A DNA stretch of 64,000 nucleotides from Allolobophora icterica (GCA_963556255.1 OY744605.1:42138835-42202834); one strand, 5' to 3'; positions 1 through 13,900 are shown, numbered from the stretch's first letter. Numbers and translations: made by a program. The notes: generated from the letters alone by a model not told the origin.

Positions 1-2913
1 CAACGGACAGATTTGAAATTTTCCTTAGCACCAATCGATACAAGGGTCATATGAGTTTCGCTCAGCAGAAAATCGTTCATTTCTATCGACACAAATTCAA
101 ATGCGACGACATCTAAATGTTTTTCGTTAATTAACCGTCGCTTGAATTTTAAGTCAGAATCTGATAGGCCTATGCAATTTCGTTTCGGACGAATCGATAG
201 AGTGGGTCAGGGACTACCATACAGCAGAAAAATCTTTCACATCTATGCACACAAATTCAAATGAGACCACATCCAATCTCATAGGGGTCATTAACGGTCA
301 TTTCGACTTGTTTCAACTGACAGATTTGCAATTTTCCTTAGCACCAATCGATACAAGGGTCATAGGAGTTTCATACAGCAGAAAATCGTTCATTTCTATC
401 GACACAAATTCAAATGCGACGACTTCTAAATGTTTTTCGTAAATTAACCGTCGCTTGAATTTTAAGCCAGATTTGCAATTTCTTTTCGGACGAATCGATA
501 GAAATGGTCTGGGACTACCATACAGCAGAAAACTCTGTCATATCTATGCACACAAATTCAAATTAGACCACTTCCAATCTCATAGGGGTCATTAACGGTC
601 ATTTCGACTTGATATGCAATTTCGTTTCGGACGAATCGATAGAGTGGGTCTGGGACTACCATATACAGCAGAAAGATCTGTCATATCTATGCGCACAAAT
701 TCAAATGAGACCACTTCCAATCTCATAGGGGTCATTAACGGTCATTTCGACTTGTTTCAAAGGACAGATTTGCAATTTTTTTTAGCACCAATCGATAAAA
801 AGGTAATAGGAGTTTCGTTCAGCAGAAAATCGTTCATTTCTATCGACACAAATTCAAATGCGACGACATCTAAAGTCTTTCACATCTATGCACACGAATT
901 CAAATGAGACGACATCCAATCTCATAGGGCCAGATAGGGGTCATTAACGGTCATTTCGACTTGTTTCAACGGACTGATTTGCAATTTTCTATAGCACCAA
1001 TCGATACAAGGGTCCAAGAAGTTTCGTTCAGCAGAAAATCGTTCATTTCTATCGACACAAATTCAAATGCGACGACTTCTAAATGTTTTTCGTAAATTAA
1101 CCGTCGCTTGAATTTTAAGCCAGATTTGCAATTTCTTTTCGGACGAATCGATAGAAATGGTCTGGGACTACCATACAGCAGAAAACTCTGTCATATCTAT
1201 GCACACAAATTCAAATTAGACCACTTCCAATCTCATAGGGGTCATTAACGGTCATTTCGACTTGTTTCAACGGACAGATTTGCAATTTTCCTTAGCACCA
1301 ATCGATACACGGGTCCCAGGAGCCCTATGCAGCAGGAAATCGTTCATTTCTATCGACACAAATTCAAATGCGACGACTTCCAAAATTTTCTCGTTAATTA
1401 ACCGTCGCTTGAATTTTAAGCCAGATTTGCAATTTCTTTTCGGACGAATCGATAGAGTGGGTCTGGGACTACCATATACAGCAGAAAGATCTGTCATATC
1501 TATGCGCACAAATTCAAATGAGACCACTTCCAATCTCATAGGGGTCATTAACGGTCATTTCGACTTGTTTCAAAGGACAGATTTGCAATTTTTTTTAGCA
1601 CCAATCGATAAAAAGGTAATAGGAGTTTCGTTCAGCAGAAAATCGTTCATTTCTATCGACACAAATTCAAATGCGACGACATCTAAATGTTTTTCGTTAA
1701 TTAACCGTCGCTTGAATTTTAAGTCAGAATCTGATAGGCCTATGCAATTTCGTTTCGGACGAATCGATAGAGTGGGTCAGGGACTACCATAGAGCAGAAA
1801 AATCTGTCAGATCTATGCACACAAATTCAAATGAGACCACATCCAATCTCATAGGGGTCATTAACGGTCATTTCGACTTGTCTCAACTGACAGATTTGCA
1901 ATTTTCTTTAGCACAAATCGATACAAGGGTCCTAGGAGTTTCATACAGCAGAAAATCGTTCATTTCTATCGACACAAATTCAATTCAAATGCGACGACTT
2001 CCAAATTTGTCTCGTAAATTAACCGTCGCTTGAATTTTAAGCCAGATTTGCAATTTCTTTTCGGACGAATCGATAGAGTGGATCTCGGACTACCATAGAG
2101 CAGAAAAGTCTTTCACATCTATGCACACAAATTCAAATGAGACCACTTCCAATCTCATAGGGGGTCATTAACGGTCATTTCGACTTGTTTCAACGGACAG
2201 ATTTGCAATTTTCTTTAGCACCAATCGATACAAGGGTCCTAGGAGTTTCATACAGCAGAAAATCGTTCATTTCTATCGACACAAATTCAAATGCGACGAC
2301 ATCTAAATGTTTTTCGTTAATTAACCGTCGCTTGAATTTTAAGTCAGAATCTGATTCTTCTTTATGTTCTCTGCCCATTGGCAGGTTCGTATGACCAATG
2401 ACGCCATCGTTCTCTGTCTTGTGCTCTTCTCTTCAGTCCACTGTATCCTTCTTCTTTTGTCATCATCCAGTCTAGCAGTATTGCCCTCGGTCTTCCTCGC
2501 GTCTTTCTCCCCTCCATCCTTCCCTCCATGATGTCTCTTAGCAGTGTCTCACTCCTTAGGATGTGCCCGATCCATTTCCTTTGTCGTCCGCGTATAGTAC
2601 TTATGAGTGATCTTTGTTCTTCTACCATTTGCAGGATTTCCTCGTTCGTCCTCCGTTCCACCCAGCTAACTCTCTCCATTCTGCGCCACACCCACACTCC
2701 TCTCTCATTTCTCTTCCCCAATCCGAATTTCCCTATTATACCTTCCTGTTCGCCCTCTCCCACTACTGCATTCCAGTCTCCCATTACTATCACATAATCC
2801 GTACCTTTGATGTCTTCTAATCCTCTAATCTGATAGGCCTATGCAATTTCGTTTCGGACGAATCGATAGAGTGGGTCAGGGACTACCATAGAGCAGAAAA
2901 ATCTGTCAGATCT
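1..2913. repeat. Partial HOR copy (tail of the 5389-bp type)
   Basis: The order is part of m6 (1-244), m7' (245), truncated m9a (546), truncated m10a (689), m8' (888), m9 (1199), m10 (1502), m11 (1815) and m12 carrying the LINE insertion (2121-2913). Order, lengths and diagnostic variants match the right part of the HOR at 16054-21442. These include TTTGCAATTTT in m7' and the T form of the LINE copy. The copy is cut by the left window edge. Confidence 0.9.
2356..2826 (-). mobile_element. Internally deleted non-LTR retrotransposon fragment, copy 1 (in m12)
   Basis: A 471-bp insertion flanked by the 8-bp direct repeat AATCTGAT (2348-2355 and 2827-2834). On the minus strand one open frame covers almost the whole insert and ends at TAA near 2362. 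Its first part has the AP-endonuclease motif [14 protein letters not shown] followed by [12 protein letters not shown]. It then jumps in frame to a region typical of the C-terminal end of LINE ORF2 proteins ([37 protein letters not shown]). The intervening endonuclease remainder and the whole reverse transcriptase are missing. The 3' end is A-rich (AACATAAAGAAGA) with no long poly-A. This copy has T at 2479, which encodes Ile in RPRAILLDW. The host monomer is m12. Confidence 0.93.
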
Positions 2914-5833
2914 ATGCACACAAATTCAAATGAGACCACATCCAATCTCATAGGGGTCATTAACGGTCATTTCGACTTGTTTCAACTGACAGATTTGCAA
3001 TTTTCTTTAGCACCAATCGATTCAAGGGTCCCAGGAGTTTCGTACAGCAGAAAATCGTTCATTTCTATCGACACAAATTCAAATGCGACAACTTCTCAAT
3101 GTTTTTCGTTAGTTAACCGTCCCTTGAATTTTAAGCCAGATTTGCAATTTCGTCTCGGAGGAATCGATAGAAATGGTGTGGAACTACAATACAGCAGAAA
3201 AATTTTGTCATATCTATGCACACAAATTCAAATGAGACCACTTCCAATCTCATAGGGGTCATTAACGGTTATTTCGACTTGTTTCAACGGACAGATTTGC
3301 AATTTTCTTTAGCACCAATCGATACAAGGGTCATAGGAGTTTCGTTCAGCAGAAAATCGTTCATTTCTATCGACACAAATTCAAATGCGACGACTTCTAA
3401 ATGTTTTTCGTTAATTAACCGTCGCTTGAATTTTAAGTCAGATATGCAATTTCGTTTCGGACGAATCGATAGAGTGGGTCTGGGACTACCATAGAGCAGA
3501 AAGATCTTTGACATCTAGGCACACAAATTCAAATGAGACCACTTCCAATCTCATTGGGGTCATTAACGGTCATTTCGACTTGTTTCAACGGACAGATTTG
3601 CAATTTTCTTTAGCACCAATCGATACAAGGGTCCCAGAAGTTTCGTTCAGCAGAAAATCGTTCATTTCTATCGACACAAATTCAAATGCCACGACTTCCA
3701 AATTTTCCTCGTTAATTAACCGTCGCTTGAATTTTAAGTCAGATATGCAATTTCTTATCCTACGAATCGATAGAGTGGGTCTGGGCTATTACACCGCAGA
3801 AACAGATTTCATATCTATGCACACAAATTCAAATGAGACCACTTCCAATCTCATAGGGGTCATTAACGGTCATTTCGACTTGTTTCAACTGACAGATTTG
3901 CAATTTTCCTTAGCACCAATCGATACAAGGGTCATAGGAGTTTCATACAGCAGAAAATCGTTCATTTCTATCGACACAAATTCAAATGCGACGACTTCTA
4001 AATGTTTTTCGTAAATTAACCGTCGCTTGAATTTTAAGTCAGATATGCAATTTGTTTCGGACGAATCGATAGAGTGGGTCAGGGACTACCATAGAGCAGA
4101 AATATCTTTGACATCTATGCACACAAATTCAAATGAGACAACATCCAATCTCATAGGGGTCATTAACGGTCATTTCGACTTGTTTCAACTGACAGATTTG
4201 CAATTTTCTTTAGCACCAATCGATTCAAGGGTCCCAGGAGTTTCGTGCAGCAGAAAATCGTTCATTTCTATCGACACAAATTCAAATGCGACAACTTCTC
4301 AATGTTTTTCGTTAGTTAACCGTTCCTTGAATTTTAAGCCAGATTTGCAATTTCGTTTCGGACGAATCGATAGAAATGGTGTGGGACTACAATACAGCAG
4401 AAGAATCTGTCATATCTATGCACACAAATTCAAATGAGACCACTTCAAATCTCATAGGGGTTATTAACGGTCATTTCGACTTGTTTCAACGGACAGATTT
4501 GAAATTTTCCTTAGCACCAATCGATACAAGGGTCATATGAGTTTCGCTCAGCAGAAAATCGTTCATTTCTATCGACACAAATTCAAATGCGACGACATCT
4601 AAATGTTTTTCGTTAATTAACCGTCGCTTGAATTTTAAGTCAGAATCTGATAGGCCTATGCAATTTCGTTTCGGACGAATCGATAGAGTGGGTCAGGGAC
4701 TACCATACAGCAGAAAAATCTTTCACATCTATGCACACAAATTCAAATGAGACCACATCCAATCTCATAGGGGTCATTAACGGTCATTTCGACTTGTTTC
4801 AACTGACAGATTTGCAATTTTCCTTAGCACCAATCGATACAAGGGTCATAGGAGTTTCATACAGCAGAAAATCGTTCATTTCTATCGACACAAATTCAAA
4901 TGCGACGACTTCTAAATGTTTTTCGTAAATTAACCGTCGCTTGAATTTTAAGCCAGATTTGCAATTTCTTTTCGGACGAATCGATAGAGTGGATCTCGGA
5001 CTACCATACAGCAGAAAAGTCTTTCACATCTATGCACACGAATTCAAATGAGACGACATCCAATCTCATAGGGCCAGATAGGGGTCATTAACGGTCATTT
5101 CGACTTGTTTCAACGGACTGATTTGCAATTTTCTATAGCACCAATCGATACAAGGGTCCAAGAAGTTTCGTTCAGCAGAAAATCGTTCATTTCTATCGAC
5201 ACAAATTCAAATGCGACGACATCTAAATGTTTTTCGTTAATTAACCGTCGCTTGAATTTTAAGTCAGAATCTGATTCTTCTTTATGTTCTCTGCCCATTG
5301 GCAGGTTCGTATGACCAATGACGCCATCGTTCTCTGTCTTGTGCTCTTCTCTTCAGTCCACTGTATCCTTCTTCTTTTGTCATCATCCAGTCTAGCAGCA
5401 TTGCCCTCGGTCTTCCTCGCGTCTTTCTCCCCTCCATCCTTCCCTCCATGATGTCTCTTAGCAGTGTCTCACTCCTTAGGATGTGCCCGATCCATTTCCT
5501 TTGTCGTCCGCGTATAGTACTTATGAGTGATCTTTGTTCTTCTACCATTTGCAGGATTTCCTCGTTCGTCCTCCGTTCCACCCAGCTAACTCTCTCCATT
5601 CTGCGCCACACCCACACTCCTCTCTCATTTCTCTTCCCCAATCCGAATTTCCCTATTATACCTTCCTGTTCGCCCTCTCCCACTACTGCATTCCAGTCTC
5701 CCATTACTATCACATAATCCGTACCTTTGATGTCTTCTAATCCTCTAATCTGATAGGCCTATGCAATTTCGTTTCGGACGAATCGATAGAGTGGGTCAGG
5801 GACTACCATAGAGCAGAAAAATCTGTCAGATCT
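2914..5833. repeat. HOR copy, 2920 bp (8 monomers)
   Basis: The order is m1, m2, m3, m4, m5, m6, m7, m8 plus LINE, at 2914, 3216, 3517, 3817, 4117, 4418, 4731 and 5032. This is the shortest HOR form: relative to the 12-mer plus m7-m8ins, the block m7v to m12 is missing. That is what one unequal crossover between two m7-type monomers would produce. Its m8 insertion copy has GGGCCAGATA, whereas the later m8+LINE copies have GGGCAAGATA. Confidence 0.9.
5276..5746 (-). mobile_element. LINE fragment copy 2 (in m8)
   Basis: Same 471-bp insert, same AATCTGAT duplications (5268-5275, 5747-5754) and same endonuclease/C-terminus fusion as at 2356. Here the left flank is an m8 A half (GGTCCAAGAAG) and the diagnostic base at 5399 is C, which gives Met in RPRAMLLDW. 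Confidence 0.93.
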
Positions 5834-8800
5834 ATGCACACAAATTCAAATGAGACCACATCCAATCTCATAGGGGTCATTAACGGTCATTTCGACTTGT
5901 TTCAACTGACAGATTTGCAATTTTCTTTAGCACCAATCGATTCAAGGGTCCCAGGAGTTTCGTACAGCAGAAAATCGTTCATTTCTATCGACACAAATTC
6001 AAATGCGACAACTTCTCAATGTTTTTCGTTAGTTAACCGTCCCTTGAATTTTAAGCCAGATTTGCAATTTCGTCTCGGAGGAATCGATAGAAATGGTGTG
6101 GAACTACAATACAGCAGAAAAATTTTGTCATATCTATGCACACAAATTCAAATGAGACCACTTCCAATCTCATAGGGGTCATTAACGGTTATTTCGACTT
6201 GTTTCAACGGACAGATTTGCAATTTTCTTTAGCACCAATCGATACAAGGGTCATAGGAGTTTCGTTCAGCAGAAAATCGTTCATTTCTATCGACACAAAT
6301 TCAAATGCGACGACTTCTAAATGTTTTTCGTTAATTAACCGTCGCTTGAATTTTAAGTCAGATATGCAATTTCGTTTCGGACGAATCGATAGAGTGGGTC
6401 TGGGACTACCATAGAGCAGAAAGATCTTTGACATCTAGGCACACAAATTCAAATGAGACCACTTCCAATCTCATTGGGGTCATTAACGGTCATTTCGACT
6501 TGTTTCAACGGACAGATTTGCAATTTTCTTTAGCACCAATCGATACAAGGGTCCCAGAAGTTTCGTTCAGCAGAAAATCGTTCATTTCTATCGACACAAA
6601 TTCAAATGCCACGACTTCCAAATTTTCCTCGTTAATTAACCGTCGCTTGAATTTTAAGTCAGATATGCAATTTCTTATCCTACGAATCGATAGAGTGGGT
6701 CTGGGCTATTACACCGCAGAAACAGATTTCATATCTATGCACACAAATTCAAATGAGACCACTTCCAATCTCATAGGGGTCATTAACGGTCATTTCGACT
6801 TGTTTCAACTGACAGATTTGCAATTTTCCTTAGCACCAATCGATACAAGGGTCATAGGAGTTTCATACAGCAGAAAATCGTTCATTTCTATCGACACAAA
6901 TTCAAATGCGACGACTTCTAAATGTTTTTCGTAAATTAACCGTCGCTTGAATTTTAAGTCAGATATGCAATTTGTTTCGGACGAATCGATAGAGTGGGTC
7001 AGGGACTACCATAGAGCAGAAATATCTTTGACATCTATGCACACAAATTCAAATGAGACAACATCCAATCTCATAGGGGTCATTAACGGTCATTTCGACT
7101 TGTTTCAACTGACAGATTTGCAATTTTCTTTAGCACCAATCGATTCAAGGGTCCCAGGAGTTTCGTGCAGCAGAAAATCGTTCATTTCTATCGACACAAA
7201 TTCAAATGCGACAACTTCTCAATGTTTTTCGTTAGTTAACCGTTCCTTGAATTTTAAGCCAGATTTGCAATTTCGTTTCGGACGAATCGATAGAAATGGT
7301 GTGGGACTACAATACAGCAGAAGAATCTGTCATATCTATGCACACAAATTCAAATGAGACCACTTCAAATCTCATAGGGGTTATTAACGGTCATTTCGAC
7401 TTGTTTCAACGGACAGATTTGAAATTTTCCTTAGCACCAATCGATACAAGGGTCATATGAGTTTCGCTCAGCAGAAAATCGTTCATTTCTATCGACACAA
7501 ATTCAAATGCGACGACATCTAAATGTTTTTCGTTAATTAACCGTCGCTTGAATTTTAAGTCAGAATCTGATAGGCCTATGCAATTTCGTTTCGGACGAAT
7601 CGATAGAGTGGGTCAGGGACTACCATACAGCAGAAAAATCTTTCACATCTATGCACACAAATTCAAATGAGACCACATCCAATCTCATAGGGGTCATTAA
7701 CGGTCATTTCGACTTGTTTCAACTGACAGATTCGCAATTTTCCTTAGCACCAATCGATACAAGGGTCATAGGAGTTTCATACAGCAGAAAATCGTTCATT
7801 TCTATCGACACAAATTCAAATGCGACGACTTCTAAATGTTTTTCGTAAATTAACCGTCGCTTGAATTTTAAGCCAGATTTGCAATTTCTTTTCGGACGAA
7901 TCGATAGAAATGGTCTGGGACTACCATACAGCAGAAAACTCTGTCATATCTATGCACACAAATTCAAATTAGACCACTTCCAATCTCATAGGGGTCATTA
8001 ACGGTCATTTCGACTTGATATGCAATTTCGTTTCGGACGAATCGATAGAGTGGGTCTGGGACTACCATATACAGCAGAAAGATCTGTCATATCTATGCGC
8101 ACAAATTCAAATGAGACCACTTCCAATCTCATAGGGGTCATTAACGGTCATTTCGACTTGTTTCAAAGGACAGATTTGCAATTTTTTTTAGCACCAATCG
8201 ATAAAAAGGTAATAGGAGTTTCGTTCAGCAGAAAATCGTTCATTTCTATCGACACAAATTCAAATGCGACGACATCTAAAGTCTTTCACATCTATGCACA
8301 CGAATTCAAATGAGACGACATCCAATCTCATAGGGCCAGATAGGGGTCATTAACGGTCATTTCGACTTGTTTCAACGGACTGATTTGCAATTTTCTATAG
8401 CACCAATCGATACAAGGGTCCAAGAAGTTTCGTTCAGCAGAAAATCGTTCATTTCTATCGACACAAATTCAAATGCGACGACTTCTAAATGTTTTTCGTA
8501 AATTAACCGTCGCTTGAATTTTAAGCCAGATTTGCAATTTCTTTTCGGACGAATCGATAGAAATGGTCTGGGACTACCATACAGCAGAAAACTCTGTCAT
8601 ATCTATGCACACAAATTCAAATTAGACCACTTCCAATCTCATAGGGGTCATTAACGGTCATTTCGACTTGTTTCAACGGACAGATTTGCAATTTTCCTTA
8701 GCACCAATCGATACACGGGTCCCAGGAGCCCTATGCAGCAGGAAATCGTTCATTTCTATCGACACAAATTCAAATGCGACGACTTCCAAAATTTTCTCGT

Positions 8801-10943
8801 TAATTAACCGTCGCTTGAATTTTAAGCCAGATTTGCAATTTCTTTTCGGACGAATCGATAGAGTGGGTCTGGGACTACCATATACAGCAGAAAGATCTGT
8901 CATATCTATGCGCACAAATTCAAATGAGACCACTTCCAATCTCATAGGGGTCATTAACGGTCATTTCGACTTGTTTCAAAGGACAGATTTGCAATTTTTT
9001 TTAGCACCAATCGATAAAAAGGTAATAGGAGTTTCGTTCAGCAGAAAATCGTTCATTTCTATCGACACAAATTCAAATGCGACGACATCTAAATGTTTTT
9101 CGTTAATTAACCGTCGCTTGAATTTTAAGTCAGAATCTGATAGGCCTATGCAATTTCGTTTCGGACGAATCGATAGAGTGGGTCAGGGACTACCATAGAG
9201 CAGAAAAATCTGTCAGATCTATGCACACAAATTCAAATGAGACCACATCCAATCTCATAGGGGTCATTAACGGTCATTTCGACTTGTCTCAACTGACAGA
9301 TTTGCAATTTTCTTTAGCACAAATCGATACAAGGGTCCTAGGAGTTTCATACAGCAGAAAATCGTTCATTTCTATCGACACAAATTCAATTCAAATGCGA
9401 CGACTTCCAAATTTGTCTCGTAAATTAACCGTCGCTTGAATTTTAAGCCAGATTTGCAATTTCTTTTCGGACGAATCGATAGAGTGGATCTCGGACTACC
9501 ATAGAGCAGAAAAGTCTTTCACATCTATGCACACAAATTCAAATGAGACCACTTCCAATCTCATAGGGGGTCATTAACGGTCATTTCGACTTGTTTCAAC
9601 GGACAGATTTGCAATTTTCTTTAGCACCAATCGATACAAGGGTCCTAGGAGTTTCATACAGCAGAAAATCGTTCATTTCTATCGACACAAATTCAAATGC
9701 GACGACATCTAAATGTTTTTCGTTAATTAACCGTCGCTTGAATTTTAAGTCAGAATCTGATAGGCCTATGCAATTTCGTTTCGGACGAATCGATAGAGTG
9801 GGTCAGGGACTACCATACAGCAGAAAAATCTTTCACATCTATGCACACAAATTCAAATGAGACCACATCCAATCTCATAGGGGTCATTAACGGTCATTTC
9901 GACTTGTTTCAACTGACAGATTTGCAATTTTCCTTAGCACCAATCGATACAAGGGTCATAGGAGTTTCATACAGCAGAAAATCGTTCATTTCTATCGACA
10001 CAAATTCAAATGCGACGACTTCTAAATGTTTTTCGTAAATTAACCGTCGCTTGAATTTTAAGCCAGATTTGCAATTTCTTTTCGGACGAATCGATAGAGT
10101 GGATCTCGGACTACCATACAGCAGAAAAGTCTTTCACATCTATGCACACGAATTCAAATGAGACGACATCCAATCTCATAGGGCAAGATAGGGGTCATTA
10201 ACGGTCATTTCGACTTGTTTCAACGGACTGATTTGCAATTTTCTATAGCACCAATCGATACAAGGGTCCAAGAAGTTTCGTTCAGCAGAAAATCGTTCAT
10301 TTCTATCGACACAAATTCAAATGCGACGACATCTAAATGTTTTTCGTTAATTAACCGTCGCTTGAATTTTAAGTCAGAATCTGATTCTTCTTTATGTTCT
10401 CTGCCCATTGGCAGGTTCGTATGACCAATGACGCCATCGTTCTCTGTCTTGTGCTCTTCTCTTCAGTCCACTGTATCCTTCTTCTTTTGTCATCATCCAG
10501 TCTAGCAGCATTGCCCTCGGTCTTCCTCGCGTCTTTCTCCCCTCCATCCTTCCCTCCATGATGTCTCTTAGCAGTGTCTCACTCCTTAGGATGTGCCCGA
10601 TCCATTTCCTTTGTCGTCCGCGTATAGTACTTATGAGTGATCTTTGTTCTTCTACCATTTGCAGGATTTCCTCGTTCGTCCTCCGTTCCACCCAGCTAAC
10701 TCTCTCCATTCTGCGCCACACCCACACTCCTCTCTCATTTCTCTTCCCCAATCCGAATTTCCCTATTATACCTTCCTGTTCGCCCTCTCCCACTACTGCA
10801 TTCCAGTCTCCCATTACTATCACATAATCCGTACCTTTGATGTCTTCTAATCCTCTAATCTGATAGGCCTATGCAATTTCGTTTCGGACGAATCGATAGA
10901 GTGGGTCAGGGACTACCATAGAGCAGAAAAATCTGTCAGATCT
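5834..10943. repeat. HOR copy, 5110 bp (16 monomers)
   Basis: The order is m1-m6, m7' (7651), m9a (7952, 143 bp), m10a (8095, 199 bp), m8' (8294), m9 (8605), m10 (8908), m11 (9221), m12 without insertion (9527), m7 (9841) and m8+LINE (10142). m7' carries a private GATTCGCAA variant at 7733 shared with the other 5110-bp copies. Monomer 9527 contains the empty LINE target site AATCTGAT at 9754-9761. Confidence 0.92.
10386..10856 (-). mobile_element. LINE fragment copy 3 (in m8)
   Basis: Same insert and target-site duplications in an m8 context, C/Met form. It lies exactly 5110 bp after copy 2, equal to one HOR length. Confidence 0.93.
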
Positions 10944-13900
10944 ATGCACACAAATTCAAATGAGACCACATCCAATCTCATAGGGGTCATTAACGGTCAT
11001 TTCGACTTGTTTCAACTGACAGATTTGCAATTTTCTTTAGCACCAATCGATTCAAGGGTCCCAGGAGTTTCGTACAGCAGAAAATCGTTCATTTCTATCG
11101 ACACAAATTCAAATGCGACAACTTCTCAATGTTTTTCGTTAGTTAACCGTCCCTTGAATTTTAAGCCAGATTTGCAATTTCGTCTCGGAGGAATCGATAG
11201 AAATGGTGTGGAACTACAATACAGCAGAAAAATTTTGTCATATCTATGCACACAAATTCAAATGAGACCACTTCCAATCTCATAGGGGTCATTAACGGTT
11301 ATTTCGACTTGTTTCAACGGACAGATTTGCAATTTTCTTTAGCACCAATCGATACAAGGGTCATAGGAGTTTCGTTCAGCAGAAAATCGTTCATTTCTAT
11401 CGACACAAATTCAAATGCGACGACTTCTAAATGTTTTTCGTTAATTAACCGTCGCTTGAATTTTAAGTCAGATATGCAATTTCGTTTCGGACGAATCGAT
11501 AGAGTGGGTCTGGGACTACCATAGAGCAGAAAGATCTTTGACATCTAGGCACACAAATTCAAATGAGACCACTTCCAATCTCATTGGGGTCATTAACGGT
11601 CATTTCGACTTGTTTCAACGGACAGATTTGCAATTTTCTTTAGCACCAATCGATACAAGGGTCCCAGAAGTTTCGTTCAGCAGAAAATCGTTCATTTCTA
11701 TCGACACAAATTCAAATGCCACGACTTCCAAATTTTCCTCGTTAATTAACCGTCGCTTGAATTTTAAGTCAGATATGCAATTTCTTATCCTACGAATCGA
11801 TAGAGTGGGTCTGGGCTATTACACCGCAGAAACAGATTTCATATCTATGCACACAAATTCAAATGAGACCACTTCCAATCTCATAGGGGTCATTAACGGT
11901 CATTTCGACTTGTTTCAACTGACAGATTTGCAATTTTCCTTAGCACCAATCGATACAAGGGTCATAGGAGTTTCATACAGCAGAAAATCGTTCATTTCTA
12001 TCGACACAAATTCAAATGCGACGACTTCTAAATGTTTTTCGTAAATTAACCGTCGCTTGAATTTTAAGTCAGATATGCAATTTGTTTCGGACGAATCGAT
12101 AGAGTGGGTCAGGGACTACCATAGAGCAGAAATATCTTTGACATCTATGCACACAAATTCAAATGAGACAACATCCAATCTCATAGGGGTCATTAACGGT
12201 CATTTCGACTTGTTTCAACTGACAGATTTGCAATTTTCTTTAGCACCAATCGATTCAAGGGTCCCAGGAGTTTCGTGCAGCAGAAAATCGTTCATTTCTA
12301 TCGACACAAATTCAAATGCGACAACTTCTCAATGTTTTTCGTTAGTTAACCGTTCCTTGAATTTTAAGCCAGATTTGCAATTTCGTTTCGGACGAATCGA
12401 TAGAAATGGTGTGGGACTACAATACAGCAGAAGAATCTGTCATATCTATGCACACAAATTCAAATGAGACCACTTCAAATCTCATAGGGGTTATTAACGG
12501 TCATTTCGACTTGTTTCAACGGACAGATTTGAAATTTTCCTTAGCACCAATCGATACAAGGGTCATATGAGTTTCGCTCAGCAGAAAATCGTTCATTTCT
12601 ATCGACACAAATTCAAATGCGACGACATCTAAATGTTTTTCGTTAATTAACCGTCGCTTGAATTTTAAGTCAGAATCTGATAGGCCTATGCAATTTCGTT
12701 TCGGACGAATCGATAGAGTGGGTCAGGGACTACCATACAGCAGAAAAATCTTTCACATCTATGCACACAAATTCAAATGAGACCACATCCAATCTCATAG
12801 GGGTCATTAACGGTCATTTCGACTTGTTTCAACTGACAGATTCGCAATTTTCCTTAGCACCAATCGATACAAGGGTCATAGGAGTTTCATACAGCAGAAA
12901 ATCGTTCATTTCTATCGACACAAATTCAAATGCGACGACTTCTAAATGTTTTTCGTAAATTAACCGTCGCTTGAATTTTAAGCCAGATTTGCAATTTCTT
13001 TTCGGACGAATCGATAGAAATGGTCTGGGACTACCATACAGCAGAAAACTCTGTCATATCTATGCACACAAATTCAAATTAGACCACTTCCAATCTCATA
13101 GGGGTCATTAACGGTCATTTCGACTTGATATGCAATTTCGTTTCGGACGAATCGATAGAGTGGGTCTGGGACTACCATATACAGCAGAAAGATCTGTCAT
13201 ATCTATGCGCACAAATTCAAATGAGACCACTTCCAATCTCATAGGGGTCATTAACGGTCATTTCGACTTGTTTCAAAGGACAGATTTGCAATTTTTTTTA
13301 GCACCAATCGATAAAAAGGTAATAGGAGTTTCGTTCAGCAGAAAATCGTTCATTTCTATCGACACAAATTCAAATGCGACGACATCTAAAGTCTTTCACA
13401 TCTATGCACACGAATTCAAATGAGACGACATCCAATCTCATAGGGCCAGATAGGGGTCATTAACGGTCATTTCGACTTGTTTCAACGGACTGATTTGCAA
13501 TTTTCTATAGCACCAATCGATACAAGGGTCCAAGAAGTTTCGTTCAGCAGAAAATCGTTCATTTCTATCGACACAAATTCAAATGCGACGACTTCTAAAT
13601 GTTTTTCGTAAATTAACCGTCGCTTGAATTTTAAGCCAGATTTGCAATTTCTTTTCGGACGAATCGATAGAAATGGTCTGGGACTACCATACAGCAGAAA
13701 ACTCTGTCATATCTATGCACACAAATTCAAATTAGACCACTTCCAATCTCATAGGGGTCATTAACGGTCATTTCGACTTGTTTCAACGGACAGATTTGCA
13801 ATTTTCCTTAGCACCAATCGATACACGGGTCCCAGGAGCCCTATGCAGCAGGAAATCGTTCATTTCTATCGACACAAATTCAAATGCGACGACTTCCAAA

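Noticed and set aside
245..545. Hammerhead ribozyme in the satellite monomer, as in some animal satellites
   Set aside because: No CTGANGA core together with a GAAA core was found on either strand of the monomer.
2362..2793. The 143-codon minus-strand frame as a domesticated host gene
   Set aside because: It is a LINE endonuclease/C-terminus remnant inside a satellite. Its preserved frame in eight copies follows from recent co-amplification, not from demonstrable selection.
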